A stretch of DNA of 64,000 nucleotides. It comes from Rhizobium sp. 18055. GTDB taxonomy: Bacteria > Pseudomonadota > Alphaproteobacteria > Rhizobiales > Rhizobiaceae. The stretch lies in NCBI RefSeq assembly GCF_902706285.1, contig NZ_CACSKD010000005.1, forward strand, positions 1 through 64,000, read 5' to 3'. The stretch's first letter is position 1. Each line of letters starts with the position of its first letter. The position numbers and the translations under genes were made by a program. The notes under the pieces were generated by a model. The model was not told the origin of the DNA, searched no databases, and worked only from the letters and a program-made list of their open reading frames with translations. This document shows, piece after piece, positions 7,712-16,555 of this stretch.

Positions 7712-9004
7712 TTACTCGCTGACGCGTTCGACGATGGCGCCGCAGCGGGTGAGCTTCTCCTCGAGGCGCTCGAAGCCGCGATCGAGGTGATAGACGCGCG
7801 ACACCATGGTCTCGCCTTCGGCGGCCAGACCGGCAATGACCAGCGACACGGAGGCGCGCAGATCGGTTGCCATGACGGGCGCACCCTTCAGGCGCGGCAC
7901 GCCTTCGATCTTCGCCGTCTGGCCCGACAGCGAGATCTTGGCACCGAGACGGGCCAGTTCCTGGACGTGCATGAAGCGGTTTTCGAAGATGGTCTCTGTG
8001 ACGTGGGAAACGCCGGTCGAGCGGGTCATCAGCGCCATGAACTGCGCCTGCAGGTCGGTCGGGAAGCCCGGGAAGGGGTCGGTGACGATATCGACCGGGC
8101 GAATGCCGGCGCCGTTGCGGCGAACACGCATGCCGTTGTTGGTGGCGGAGATCTCGGCACCGGCGCGGCGCAGGGTCTCGAGTGCGGTGTCGAGCAGCGT
8201 CACATCGGTGTTTTCGAGCACGACGTCGCCGCCGGCCATGGCAACGGCCATGGCGTAGGTGCCGGTCTCGATGCGATCCGGCAGGACACGGTGGCGGGCG
8301 CCCGACAGCGTAGTGACGCCTTCGATGGTGATGGTCGAGGTGCCGGCACCTGTGATCTTGGCGCCCATGGCGATCAGGCAGTTGGCGAGATCGACGACTT
8401 CAGGCTCGCGGGCGGCATTGCCGATCACGGTGGTGCCGCGGGCAAGCGTTGCCGCCATCATCATCACGTGGGTAGCACCGACGGAGACCTTCGGGAAGGT
8501 GTACTTGGCACCGATCAGGCCACCCTTGGGCGCGGTGGCGTTGATATAGCCGCTGTCGATCTCGAGATTGGCGCCCAACGCCGTCAGGCCATCGAGGAAC
8601 AGATCGACCGGGCGCGTGCCGATGGCGCAGCCGCCGGGCAGCGAGACGCGGCAGTGGCCTTCGCGGGCGAGCAACGGGCCGATGACCCAGAAGGAGGCGC
8701 GCATCTTCGAGACCAGCTCGTAGGGAGCGGTGGTATCGACGATGGTGCGGCAGGTGAAGTGAATGGTGCGGGAGTAGCTGTCTTCCTGACGCTCGCGACG
8801 GCCGTTGACCGACACATCGACGCCGTGATTGCCGAGGATGCGCAGCAGCTGCTCGACATCGGCCAGGTGCGGCACGTTTTCGAGCGTCAGCGTATCGCTG
8901 GTCAAAAGCGAGGCGATCATCAGCGGCAGGGCGGCATTCTTGGCACCGGAAATCGGAATGATGCCGTGAAGCTCATTACCGCCGACAATTCTAATACGAT
9001 CCAT
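7712..9004 (-). CDS. murA: UDP-N-acetylglucosamine 1-carboxyvinyltransferase
   Basis: This 430-residue enzyme transfers enolpyruvate from PEP to UDP-GlcNAc, the first committed step of peptidoglycan synthesis. The conserved SGAKNAALP (residues 19-27) carries the active lysine. The catalytic loop [12 protein letters not shown] carries Cys126, the residue alkylated by fosfomycin, so the enzyme is predicted to be fosfomycin-sensitive. The final ...[14 protein letters not shown] is also typical. Length and start are normal. The leader (9005-9045) contains two short hairpins. It heads the minus-strand block and is preceded by a small gene on the same strand. Confidence 0.97.
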   Translation of the reverse strand: MDRIRIVGGNELHGIIPISGAKNAALPLMIASLLTSDTLTLENVPHLADVEQLLRILGNHGVDVSVNGRRERQEDSYSRTIHFTCRTIVDTTAPYELVSKMRASFWVIGPLLAREGHCRVSLPGGCAIGTRPVDLFLDGLTALGANLEIDSGYINATAPKGGLIGAKYTFPKVSVGATHVMMMAATLARGTTVIGNAAREPEVVDLANCLIAMGAKITGAGTSTITIEGVTTLSGARHRVLPDRIETGTYAMAVAMAGGDVVLENTDVTLLDTALETLRRAGAEISATNNGMRVRRNGAGIRPVDIVTDPFPGFPTDLQAQFMALMTRSTGVSHVTETIFENRFMHVQELARLGAKISLSGQTAKIEGVPRLKGAPVMATDLRASVSLVIAGLAAEGETMVSRVYHLDRGFERLEEKLTRCGAIVERVSE

Positions 9005-9108
9005 GGGCGCTTACGGGCGATGCCCGCCTTTCTGAAAGGCTGTCTTTTAAAAGGATGCGGGTCTTTAGACGAAATCCGCGGAAGCTTCAATTCGAAGCGG
9101 ACGGAACA

Positions 9109-9303
9109 TTACGATTCGTCCATTTTTGCGGCAGGCAGCCCATTTGTCTCATCGGCCTGCCCGGATCGACGGGCGCGGGTCTGCTGCTTGCGGCGGGACA
9201 AGTTTTCCCGCAATTTTTCGGCGGCCCGATCGCGGCGCAGTTTTGCCTGCTGCTCGATCGCGGCTTTGCGGCCCTTCTGGGCGTTTTCAGTGTCTTCGGT
9301 CAT
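9109..9303 (-). CDS. Small charged hypothetical protein upstream of murA
   Basis: This 64-residue protein is rich in Lys, Arg, Glu and Gln, with a predicted long helix (KAAIEQQAKLRRDRAAEKL and following) and no membrane segment. It lies just upstream of murA on the same strand. Its codon use fits neighbouring genes and I recall similar short proteins in this position in rhizobia, but I cannot name a function. It could be a nucleic-acid-binding or ribosome-associated protein; that is a guess from composition only. Confidence 0.65.
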   Translation of the reverse strand: MTEDTENAQKGRKAAIEQQAKLRRDRAAEKLRENLSRRKQQTRARRSGQADETNGLPAAKMDES

Positions 9304-9454
9304 GTTTGATGGCTTACCTGAATTCGCGCCAGACCAAAAGTGGGCACGTTAATCTCACCGAAGATCGAAATTGCGGCTTGCGCTGGCCCCGAAGCTGTGG
9401 CAATAGCCCGCTCGTTCACGCAACGCAGCCGATTGGTTGCAGCGTCTGGCCCTC

Positions 9455-9529
9455 GCTGCCGTAGCTCAGTGGTAGAGCACACCCTTGGTAAGGGTGAGGT
9501 CGGTGGTTCAATCCCACTCGGCAGCACCA
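9455..9529 (+). tRNA. tRNA-Thr (GGT)
   Basis: This is a 75-nt tRNA with encoded CCA. The acceptor stem GCTGCCG/CGGCAGC, D-arm and T-arm (GGTTCAATCCC) are complete. The anticodon stem CACCC/GGGTG carries the loop TTGGTAA with anticodon GGT at 9487-9489. No integrase lies next to it. Confidence 0.97.
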
Positions 9530-9613
9530 GTTTTCTTCAGATGAGATTTTGGGGGAAGACTGTGAGAACCCGCCTTGCGCTTGGTGAAGCAAGGTCAGCT
9601 CGAGGAGACATCC

Positions 9614-9763
9614 ATGAACACCCCCACCCAGCAGCCAGAGACCAACAGCCGCACGGTGAAGGCAATCATCATTGTTGCCATGGTGCTGGCCGCGATCACC
9701 GCTGTGTTCGGGGCGCTGGCCGTCTACAAGGCGTTGTTCGTCTATACGATCGTGCCGTCGTAA
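9614..9763 (+). CDS. Small single-pass membrane protein
   Basis: This is a 49-residue protein. ATG 9614 follows a GAGGAGA Shine-Dalgarno at 9602-9608, so I prefer it to the upstream in-frame ATG at 9575. Residues 1-16 are polar (MNTPTQQPETNSRTVK). Residues 17-45 form one hydrophobic helix (AIIIVAMVLAAITAVFGALA...). It is probably an inner-membrane microprotein. The family is not recognised. Confidence 0.6.
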   Translation: MNTPTQQPETNSRTVKAIIIVAMVLAAITAVFGALAVYKALFVYTIVPS

Positions 9764-9921
9764 AGACCGGCGCAGCCCCTCTCCGCCACAGCTCCACTCC
9801 CCCAAACCATGACCCTCACATGAACAGGCCTCTCAGCTGACATTCATGCGGTGCTTATTATTTGTATTGAACAAATGCTCGATACGAACGTTTAGACACC
9901 GCTACATGAATGGAGACCAGC

Positions 9922-10167
9922 ATGAGAAAGTTTATTACCGCGGCCATCGTGGCCATCGCCTCGCTCAGCGCAACGGCAATGCCATCGTTTGCCGATAGCG
10001 TGACAGTGCGGATCGGCCAGCCCGGTTATCACCAACGCGACAACCACCGCCCCTATTACGGCCATTCCAACCGCCGCCATCCGGTGCGCCAGCATTGCCG
10101 GATGAAGACGGTGAAGCACTACAACCATGGCCGCGTGGTGACCAAGACCACCCGCGTTTGCAGCTAA
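9922..10167 (+). CDS. Small secreted His/Arg-rich protein
   Basis: This is an 81-residue protein with a clear Sec signal peptide: MRKFITAAIVAIASLSATAM, with cleavage probably after SFA near residue 24. The mature part is basic and rich in His, Arg and Tyr, with two cysteines (one in QHC, one near the end, RVC) that could form a disulfide in the periplasm. ATG 9922 has GGAG 8 bp upstream; an ATG four codons earlier is possible. Similar short exported proteins are common in rhizobia, but their function is unknown. Metal binding by the histidines is conceivable but untested. Confidence 0.65.
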   Translation: MRKFITAAIVAIASLSATAMPSFADSVTVRIGQPGYHQRDNHRPYYGHSNRRHPVRQHCRMKTVKHYNHGRVVTKTTRVCS

Positions 10168-10394
10168 GCACCGGCTTGCGGCGGTTCGTCCCCAGCGCTC
10201 GGCCGTAAGGTCGGGCGCATGGGGGAGAACAGGAGTTTGGTTCGTCCTTCGAACACAATGCCTTTTCGAATTGCGGTACGTTTTCCCATTTGCGGGTTTG
10301 TGATTTATCGCTAAAATGCTCCTGCACACTGCTTTGCGGGAGGAGCGAGCAGAGCGCTACAGAGTTTTGGCGTGAGCAACGGAGGAGTGCGCAC

Positions 10395-10637
10395 ATGGCA
10401 AGCGAAAAATGGAATGATCCTATTCACGTCGGCTTCGAGACCACAGGCGCGCGGACGATCTCCGGCCCCTTCGATGCCTTGAAATGCCTGACGGAACTTT
10501 GGCCCAGCGTTCGCGGCCTTCGCTATCTCAAAGCACGCAGCACATGCCGGGCAGCGCTCGATGGTCGCAAGAGTGTCGAGGAAGCGCGCGCCGAGTTCGT
10601 GGCTGCCGCCGAAGAGGCGAGGCTACACGTCCACTGA
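10395..10637 (+). CDS. DUF982 family protein
   Basis: This 80-residue protein follows the Shine-Dalgarno GGAGGAG (10381-10387). It resembles the rhizobial DUF982 family: a short beta start (DPIHVGF), then ISGPFDALKCLTELWP, ARSTCRAALDGRKSVEEARAEFVAAAEEA. The family is often present in many copies per genome and has no known function. There is no signal or membrane segment. Confidence 0.8.
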   Translation: MASEKWNDPIHVGFETTGARTISGPFDALKCLTELWPSVRGLRYLKARSTCRAALDGRKSVEEARAEFVAAAEEARLHVH

Positions 10638-10975
10638 TCCGGCCGATCGAGCCGATGTGCGGGCCAAAACACTCCACAAGTGGTTCGAAATAAAGCAGAG
10701 TTGATTTTTGCTTAACCTTTGCGGGAGCTTGTCGTGAGCGCCCGGAGAAAGCCGTTGTCACCAACGCTTGGGGCTCACTAGAACATTGGCAGCCATCATG
10801 ATGATGGTCAGAGGCTCGTTACCCTCTGTGCCAAAAGCACAGACGGGCCTCGTTATTCTTTCCCAAAACAATCGGTTACGGAAGATGCCGTGCGGCATAC
10901 AGCGGTGTCGCGCCCAGTCGAAAAGGCGCGCTTTGAGGCGCGCCCGACCGGCTGGTTAATTGCGTGTTACCTGAT
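10638..10975. other. Intergenic region with hairpins, no supported gene
   Basis: No convincing coding frame is present. A perfect 7-bp stem (TCTGTGC/GCACAGA, 10825-10843) with a CAAAA loop is the main structure on the plus strand. It could belong to a small RNA, but no clear promoter or T-tract accompanies it. At the right end lies the terminator of the minus-strand gene. Confidence 0.4.
10921..10944 (-). terminator. Intrinsic terminator of the small secreted-protein gene
   Basis: A 7-bp GC-only stem GGCGCGC/GCGCGCC with a 6-nt loop is followed on the minus strand by TTTT. It lies 32 bp after the stop codon of the 10976-11236 gene. Confidence 0.7.
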
Positions 10976-11236
10976 TTAGCAGCCTGAGGCAGCGCTTTCG
11001 ACTTCCACGTAGCCGACACCGATGATGATGCCGTCATTGGCGCGGATGAAGGATGGCACATAATGCGCGCTCGGCGGAACGCAGGCGACACCGCCATCAT
11101 ATTGCGCCAGCACCACATCATCCCGCTCCAGCGCGGAATAATCACTGTTGACCTCCAGGGAGGCGGCAGCCGGCAGTGCAAATGCGCCGATGGCGAGTGC
11201 AAAAGCAGGCATTCCAAGTCGAAGAAAGCGCTTCAT
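10976..11236 (-). CDS. Small secreted protein of unknown function
   Basis: This 86-residue protein begins with a classical signal peptide (MKRFLRLGMPAFALAIGAF, cleavage probably after AAA near residue 25). The mature domain has about 60 residues and two cysteines, one in the middle (VACVPP) and one at the very end (ASGC), suitable for a disulfide. I do not recognise a family. A good terminator follows it. It stands alone between a DUF982 gene and a BON-domain gene. Confidence 0.6.
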   Translation of the reverse strand: MKRFLRLGMPAFALAIGAFALPAAASLEVNSDYSALERDDVVLAQYDGGVACVPPSAHYVPSFIRANDGIIIGVGYVEVESAASGC

Positions 11237-11389
11237 GCCATTCTCCCGTGTTTGATTACTGCAGTAACGGAATGGCTGTCAGTTTAGTTCCACCTGAATA
11301 TTGTAAATTCCGCATATTTTATATGACTCTACTTTTCACCGGCAGTATCTGCCTGAAACGCGACGAGGAGTTCATCCGGCCCACCGACG

Positions 11390-11653
11390 TCATCGGCGAA
11401 GCATCCTGCTCTGCACATTGCCTTTCCCGACCACGTCCTCGGCAATCAGGGTGGCGCGGACGAAATCACCGGTGGTGCGGACAAAGCCTTCCAGAACAGC
11501 GTATGGGCCGAGAATGGTGACGGTGATTTCAGAGCAATCGAGTTCTGCATCGGCGCGGAGCGCGCTTTCCACCGCGGCCCGCGTCGAAGACTGGCTGTGG
11601 CCGCGCTCGCAGTGTTCCTCGTGACCCGTATAAGTCTGGAATTGCAGCACCAT
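11390..11653 (-). CDS. BON-domain protein
   Basis: This is an 87-residue protein. I chose ATG 11653 because GGAGG precedes it at the right distance; the longer frame upstream is low quality. From residue 24 on it reads like a BON domain: RAAVESALRADAELDCSEITV, then VLEGFVRTTGDFVRATLIAEDVVGKGNV. Most BON domains are periplasmic and bind phospholipid surfaces, but this protein has no signal peptide. It may therefore be cytoplasmic, like the BON proteins linked to osmotic stress. The His/Cys-rich stretch (HEEHCERGH) before the domain is unusual. Confidence 0.75.
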   Translation of the reverse strand: MVLQFQTYTGHEEHCERGHSQSSTRAAVESALRADAELDCSEITVTILGPYAVLEGFVRTTGDFVRATLIAEDVVGKGNVQSRMLRR

Positions 11654-11818
11654 GATCGCCTCCAAGCGAATTTCTCTACTGCCTAACGCTGCAGCGCCGC
11701 ATTTCGTTGCACTGCGCTTGCTATAGTTCGAGTATTTTCGAGAAGAACGGCACGGTGCCTCTTGGCGCCTCATGTGAAGAAGGCCATATCAACAGCTCAA
11801 AGACTGTGGATGATCGCG

Positions 11819-12085
11819 ATGAAACCCTTGTTACCGGCCGTCATGGCCACGTTCCTTCTGGTCGGCTGTACAACCAGCGACACCGCCGAGGTGCAGCCTA
11901 TTCCCGGCAGCATCACCTATGGCGGGCAACCGCGGACCAAGCTGACCAAATCGCCGCCGGGCAGTGTCATCCACAATTCGTTCTACGATTCGACCGGCAG
12001 CAAGGTTCTGGAGACCTACATTCTGCAGCCGGACCGGACGCTGAAGCTCACCCGGCGCGAGATCATTCCCGATTTTCCGATGTAA
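11819..12085 (+). CDS. Small lipoprotein
   Basis: This is an 88-residue protein with a lipoprotein signal: MKPLLPAVMATFLLVGC, with the lipobox cysteine at residue 17, followed by TTSDTAEV. The mature part ends in LKLTRREIIPDF. No Shine-Dalgarno is strong; upstream in-frame ATGs at 11762 and 11810 are possible, but 11819 places the signal peptide properly. The family is unknown. It is convergent with the hydrolase gene downstream (13 bp between stops). Confidence 0.6.
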   Translation: MKPLLPAVMATFLLVGCTTSDTAEVQPIPGSITYGGQPRTKLTKSPPGSVIHNSFYDSTGSKVLETYILQPDRTLKLTRREIIPDFPM

Positions 12086-12098
12086 GCCGATCGCTATC

Positions 12099-13163
12099 CT
12101 ATAAAGCCAAAGGCGGCTCGGCCGGCTTCATGAAGATATCGATCGCCGCGGGGTCGAGCGCATCGAGCGTTGCGGGCATCCATTTCGGATTGCGATCCTT
12201 GTCGATGACGGCAGCACGGATGCCTTCGTAGAAATCCGGGCTCTTCAGGATGGCGAGGCAAGCACCGAGTTCGCGGCGCAGACATTCAGCAAGATTGCGG
12301 CTCTGCTTGCCCTGATGCAGCAGGCGCAGCGCCAGCGTCAGGCTGGTCGGCGAGCGGGTTTGCAGCGCCCGCAGCGTCTCGGCGGCAAAGTCGCCCTCTT
12401 CCGCCTTCAGCGCCTTGACGATTTCGCCGACGCTGCCAAAGCGGAAGGTGCGCTCGATCAGGCTGCTGTTCAGCCGAAGCGGCCCCTTGCCGGGATCGTT
12501 GGAGAGGTTTTTCAAGACAACATCGACATCACGGGAGCTTGCTCCGCGCGACAGGCCGGCCAGCGTATCGAGCAACTCCGGCAGCTGGAATGCGGCGATC
12601 CGGACATCGGCAAGCCCGGCATAGATGACATCGGCGGCACCGACCTCAAGACCGGTCAGCCCCATCCAGATGCCGACCTCGCCCGAGGCGTGCGGCAAAA
12701 GCCAGGTGGCGCCGACATCGGGGAAATAGCCGATGCCGGTTTCGGGCATAGCAAAGCGGGTGCGTTCGGTGACGACGCGGTGGCGGCCGTGCGAGGAGAG
12801 GCCGACGCCGCCCCCCATGGTGATGCCGTCCATCAGCGCGACGTAGGGCTTCGGATAGGTGGCGATGCGGTGGTTGAGGCGGAACTCCTCGCGCCAGAAG
12901 GTCTCGGCCAAGGGGGTGCCGGCCCGGCCGCTTTCATGCAGCGCGCGGATGTCGCCGCCGGCGCAGAAGCCACGCTCGCCCTCGCCCATGATGATCACGG
13001 TTGCCACATCGGCATCGGCTGCAAAGTCATCGAGCGCCGATGCAATCGCGCGGACCATGTCGAGCGTCAGGCTGTTCAGCGCCCGCGGCCGGTTCAGGCG
13101 AATGATACCGGCGGAACCGAGGCGCTCGCGTAGAACATCGTGATGGTCGACTTTGTCGTGCAT
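12099..13163 (-). CDS. 3-hydroxyisobutyryl-CoA hydrolase (enoyl-CoA hydratase/isomerase family)
   Basis: This 354-residue protein has the crotonase fold with the HIBYL-CoA hydrolase features. The oxyanion motif GFCAGGDIRAL lies near residue 65, followed by DGITMGGGVGLSSHG, the acidic MPETGIGYFPDVGATW, and the long C-terminal domain that plain enoyl-CoA hydratases lack. It removes CoA from 3-hydroxyisobutyryl-CoA in valine degradation. ATG 13163 has GGAGG upstream; the open frame continues past it without homology. It is a stand-alone gene; no other valine-catabolic gene adjoins it. Confidence 0.88.
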   Translation of the reverse strand: MHDKVDHHDVLRERLGSAGIIRLNRPRALNSLTLDMVRAIASALDDFAADADVATVIIMGEGERGFCAGGDIRALHESGRAGTPLAETFWREEFRLNHRIATYPKPYVALMDGITMGGGVGLSSHGRHRVVTERTRFAMPETGIGYFPDVGATWLLPHASGEVGIWMGLTGLEVGAADVIYAGLADVRIAAFQLPELLDTLAGLSRGASSRDVDVVLKNLSNDPGKGPLRLNSSLIERTFRFGSVGEIVKALKAEEGDFAAETLRALQTRSPTSLTLALRLLHQGKQSRNLAECLRRELGACLAILKSPDFYEGIRAAVIDKDRNPKWMPATLDALDPAAIDIFMKPAEPPLAL

Positions 13164-13378
13164 CCGGGCCTCCCTCTCGACCGCGCCGCGATTGCTGCGG
13201 CTTCTGGCGCTTTCTATACGATGGTCGCGTCGGTAGCGGATCATGCCGCTTGCACACAAACCTATCGCGTTCGGCCGGATAGTCGATGGCTGCGATACGA
13301 GGAAGCGAGCACGCGTTCGATCGGGTAGCACGCCTGCAACAGTTTTGGCCGACGATGGCGACCGAAGGGGCTGACTGC

Positions 13379-14413
13379 TCAGAAGGCGGCGGCGGCAAGC
13401 ACGCGGTGGATGCCCTGCAGATCATCGACGTTGCGGTCCATCAGGAACAGCTCCCAATCGAGCGCGCTGCGGACGATGGTTTCCAGCGAATCGTATTGCG
13501 GGGTCCATTCGAGCACGCGGTGGGCAAGCGTGCTATCGGCAACGACGCTGGCGGAATCGCCGGGGCGGCGCGGGGCCATGTGGATCTTGAAGGAATGCCC
13601 ATGCAGGCGGGTGACCATGTTCAGGACGTCGAGCACGGAATAGCCGGCGCCATAGCCGCAATTGGCAACCAGCGAGCCACGCCCCCGGCGCAGGTGCTGC
13701 AGAGCCTTCAGGTGGGCTTCGGCGAGGTCGCTGACATGGATGTAGTCGCGGACACCGGTGCCGTCATGGGTGGGGTAGTCGATGCCATAGACGCTGACGC
13801 TGTCGCGGCGGCCAAGGGCTGCCTCGCAGGCGACCTTGATCAGGTGGGTGGCGCCTGCCGTCGATTGCCCGGCGCGGCCCTTCGGGTCGGCCCCGGCGAC
13901 GTTGAAATAGCGCAGCGCCACATAGTTGAAGTCATAGGCGGCAGCCGCGTCGCGCAGCATGAACTCGGTCATCAGCTTCGACTGGCCGTAAGGGTTTTCG
14001 GGATTGAGCGACGCATCCTCCTTGACCGGGTCGGTGGTCTTCTGCGGGCCATAGACGGCGGCGGTGGAGGAGAAGACGAAATGGCGAACGCCGGCGTCGA
14101 TCGCAGCGCTCATCAACGCGCGGGTCTTGCCGGAATTGTTGTCGTAGTAGGAGAGCGGATCGGCGACCGAGACCGGAACCACGGCTGAGCCGGCAAAATG
14201 GATGATCGCCTCGATGTCGTTTTCGATGAAGATCGTCTTCAGCACGTCGGCATCGGCGACGTCGCCGAGATAGAAGCGCGCCTCGGGGGCAACGGCCCAG
14301 CGAAAGCCGGTGGAGAGGCGATCAAGGACCACGACCTGTTCGCCTGCGTCGAGCAGCGTCCAGACCATATGGCTGCCGATGTAACCGGCACCGCCCGTGA
14401 CCAAAATTGCCAT
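13379..14413 (-). CDS. galE: UDP-glucose 4-epimerase
   Basis: This 344-residue extended short-chain dehydrogenase interconverts UDP-glucose and UDP-galactose with bound NAD+. The Rossmann motif TGGAGYIGSHM lies at residues 6-16. The catalytic Ser in FSSTAAVYG and the YxxxK pair in NPYGQSKLMTEF are intact. DGTGVRDYIHVSDLAEAH and RRPGDSASVVAD are typical of GalE. ATG 14413 starts the fold directly; an upstream ATG at 14446 is less likely. In rhizobia galE supplies galactose for exopolysaccharide and LPS. Confidence 0.95.
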   Translation of the reverse strand: MAILVTGGAGYIGSHMVWTLLDAGEQVVVLDRLSTGFRWAVAPEARFYLGDVADADVLKTIFIENDIEAIIHFAGSAVVPVSVADPLSYYDNNSGKTRALMSAAIDAGVRHFVFSSTAAVYGPQKTTDPVKEDASLNPENPYGQSKLMTEFMLRDAAAAYDFNYVALRYFNVAGADPKGRAGQSTAGATHLIKVACEAALGRRDSVSVYGIDYPTHDGTGVRDYIHVSDLAEAHLKALQHLRRGRGSLVANCGYGAGYSVLDVLNMVTRLHGHSFKIHMAPRRPGDSASVVADSTLAHRVLEWTPQYDSLETIVRSALDWELFLMDRNVDDLQGIHRVLAAAAF

Positions 14414-14579
14414 GTCCTGCACTCCCGCTTTATCACACGGGGGCATCTGAGGCCGTTTTCCTTTCCGAATCTCCTAGCAAAAGCCCGTTCCGGCGGCTCG
14501 AAGCGGGTAAGTTTGGCGGCGTGGTTAGAGGTGGATTTCGAGTTTCGCTAGAATTTTAGCAATGTGCCGTTTTGACAGG

Positions 14580-14602
14580 AAAAGCCCGGCAGCGAACCGG
14601 GC
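14580..14602 (-). terminator. Intrinsic terminator of the aminotransferase gene
   Basis: A stem GCCCGG/CCGGGC (14584-14589 with 14597-14602) is followed on the minus strand by TTTT. It lies 12 bp after the stop codon. Confidence 0.7.
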
Positions 14603-14613
14603 CTTGCTGTTCT

Positions 14614-15780
14614 TCAGAGCTTGAGGATGTAATCGCAGAGCCGGTCGGCTGCCGTCTGGATCTGGCCGGGGTCGCGCAGGAAGCAGGCCCGCAGGAAGAG
14701 TTCGCCACCGGGCCCGAAGGCTGTTCCCGGCGCCAGGCCGACACCGGTCTTGTCGACGATATCGATCGCCGCCTTGCGGCTGTCCTTGACGCCATCGATC
14801 TTCAGGAACGCATAGAGCGCACCATCGGGCTTCAGCGTCTCGACGCGGTTGGTGGCGATCAGTGCGTCGCAGAGGATATCGCGCGACAGCTTGGCCTTGT
14901 CGATATTGGCCTGGACGAAAGCGTCGCCATCATTCAGCGCGGCAACCGCACCCTTCTGCATGAACTGGGCGACGCCCGAGGTCGAATACTGAATGAGGTT
15001 TTCGAGCACCTGACCGGTCTCCGGCGGCGCCACGATCCAGCCGACGCGCCAGCCGGTCATCGACCAGTTCTTCGAGAAAGAGTTGACGAACATGATCTTG
15101 TCGTCGGCTTCCATCACATCCAGGAAGGATGGTGCGCGGCCGCCCGGGAAGTAATAGCGGGCGTAGATCTCGTCGGCCATGATCCAGAGACCATGCTTGC
15201 GCGCCAGAGCGAGGATGGCTGCCAGATCTTGCCTGGTTGCGGTCCAGCCGGTCGGGTTGGAGGGGGTGTTGATGAACAGCGCACGGGTTTTCGGCGTAAT
15301 CGCAGCCGCTATGCGATCCAGGTCGATCGCCCATTTGCCGTCGTCGAAGGCGAGTTGCACACCGACGGAACGGGCCCCTGCGATCTCCAGCGCCGCGGCG
15401 ATGTTCGGCCATGCCGGCGTCAGGTAGACCAGTTCGTCGCCGGGGGAGGTCATTGCCTGCACGGCGATCTGGATCGCCTGCATGCCGGAGCCGGTAACGA
15501 AGAAATGCTCGGCCGGCAGCGTGATACCGAAATGACGGGCGTAATAATCGGAGAGTGCCTGGCGCAGTTCGGGAATGCCACGCTGATAGGTGTAGAAGGT
15601 TTCGCCGGCCGCCAGCGCCGCCATCGCGGCATCGTTCACAAAATCGGGACTGGGAAGATCGCCTTCGCCGACCCAGAGGGGCAGCAGGCCTTCGCGGCCA
15701 CGGGCATAATTCAGGACTTCGACGATCCCGCTTTCTGGCGCCGAGATGGCGCGCGGGCTGAGGCTATTGACGATCGACAT
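14614..15780 (-). CDS. PLP-dependent class I/II aminotransferase
   Basis: This 388-residue fold-type I enzyme carries the PLP lysine in NSFSKNWSMTGWRVGW. The cofactor-binding Asn is in NTPSNPTG and Asp in MADEIYARYY. TGSGMQAIQ and the final FLRACFLRDP are typical of the aspartate/aromatic aminotransferase superfamily. The substrate cannot be fixed from sequence; annotations for this kind range over aspartate, aromatic and branched-chain substrates. It is monocistronic with its own terminator. Confidence 0.88.
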   Translation of the reverse strand: MSIVNSLSPRAISAPESGIVEVLNYARGREGLLPLWVGEGDLPSPDFVNDAAMAALAAGETFYTYQRGIPELRQALSDYYARHFGITLPAEHFFVTGSGMQAIQIAVQAMTSPGDELVYLTPAWPNIAAALEIAGARSVGVQLAFDDGKWAIDLDRIAAAITPKTRALFINTPSNPTGWTATRQDLAAILALARKHGLWIMADEIYARYYFPGGRAPSFLDVMEADDKIMFVNSFSKNWSMTGWRVGWIVAPPETGQVLENLIQYSTSGVAQFMQKGAVAALNDGDAFVQANIDKAKLSRDILCDALIATNRVETLKPDGALYAFLKIDGVKDSRKAAIDIVDKTGVGLAPGTAFGPGGELFLRACFLRDPGQIQTAADRLCDYILKL

Positions 15781-15862
15781 GCATCACTCCGGTTTTCGCC
15801 TTCATAAAACAAATGCGAGGCCAAATCCCATGACAATCGGTGATGCGCGATCGATTTCCGTG

Positions 15863-15900
15863 ATGGATGGGCCCGATGTGATCAGGCAGGGCCCATCCAT
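15863..15900 (-). terminator. Strong hairpin downstream of mscL
   Basis: A perfect 12-bp stem, ATGGATGGGCCC/GGGCCCATCCAT, with a 14-nt loop begins 4 bp after the mscL stop codon. No T-run follows. It may act as a terminator or as an RNA 3'-end stabiliser, and it could also serve the convergent side. Confidence 0.5.
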
Positions 15901-15904
15901 GCGA

Positions 15905-16342
15905 TCAGACGGCCGGGCGCTTAGCCAGCAGGTCTCGAATTTCGGTGAGAAGGACAACGTCCGCCGGCGTTGGCTGGACTTCTGCCGGGGCGGCTTTCTT
16001 CTGCTTGTCCATCTGCTTCTGCATGGTGTTGAGGCCCTTGACCATCAGGAAGATGATCCAGGCGAGAATGAGGAAGTTGATCAGAACGGTGATGAAGCTA
16101 CCGTAGGCCAGAACCGCGCCCTGCTGGCGAGCGGCGGCAAGGGTGGGTGCATTGACGTTGGAAGACAGGCCGATGAAGTAGTTCGAAAAGTCGAAGCCGC
16201 CAAAGATCGCACCGACGATCGGCATGATGACATCATCGACCAGCGACTTGACGATACCGCCGAAGGCACCACCGATGATGACACCGACAGCAAGGTCCAT
16301 GACATTGCCGCGGGCAATAAAGGCTTTGAACTCGTTGAGCAT
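15905..16342 (-). CDS. mscL: Large-conductance mechanosensitive channel MscL
   Basis: This 145-residue protein forms the pentameric safety valve that opens on hypo-osmotic shock. The N-terminal amphipathic helix [20 protein letters not shown] leads into the pore helix with [22 protein letters not shown] periplasmic loop follows, then TM2 ([12 protein letters not shown]) and a charged C-terminal helix ([23 protein letters not shown]). Length and topology are standard. It is divergent from the symporter-kinase gene across an AT-rich 214-bp promoter region. Confidence 0.97.
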   Translation of the reverse strand: MLNEFKAFIARGNVMDLAVGVIIGGAFGGIVKSLVDDVIMPIVGAIFGGFDFSNYFIGLSSNVNAPTLAAARQQGAVLAYGSFITVLINFLILAWIIFLMVKGLNTMQKQMDKQKKAAPAEVQPTPADVVLLTEIRDLLAKRPAV

Positions 16343-16555
16343 CCGATCTGTCTCCCTCTGATGCAGTTTACTGGCAGGCTATTGTTTTCATTAGCTACAT
16401 GTTCGTTGTGATTATTCAATTACAAATTACGAATTATTCATCTGCCCCGCTGCTCTTTGACTTAAGACCTATAGCCCACCGATTTTCAAAGTCGCTGAAT
16501 TGCCGTAGGCTTCGATCTCCGGGAGGACGGCGCGTGTGGCGTCGGCGGAGGGTCA

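Noticed and set aside
7787..9352. Antisense open frame of 521 codons opposite murA
   Set aside because: murA is unmistakable on the other strand, and the frame has no family features or ribosome binding site. The same applies to the long frames opposite hisD, podJ, fadA and the helicase gene.
10638..10975. A small RNA gene in the intergenic region
   Set aside because: One good stem-loop is present, but no promoter or T-tract accompanies it, so the evidence is too weak for an RNA gene call.
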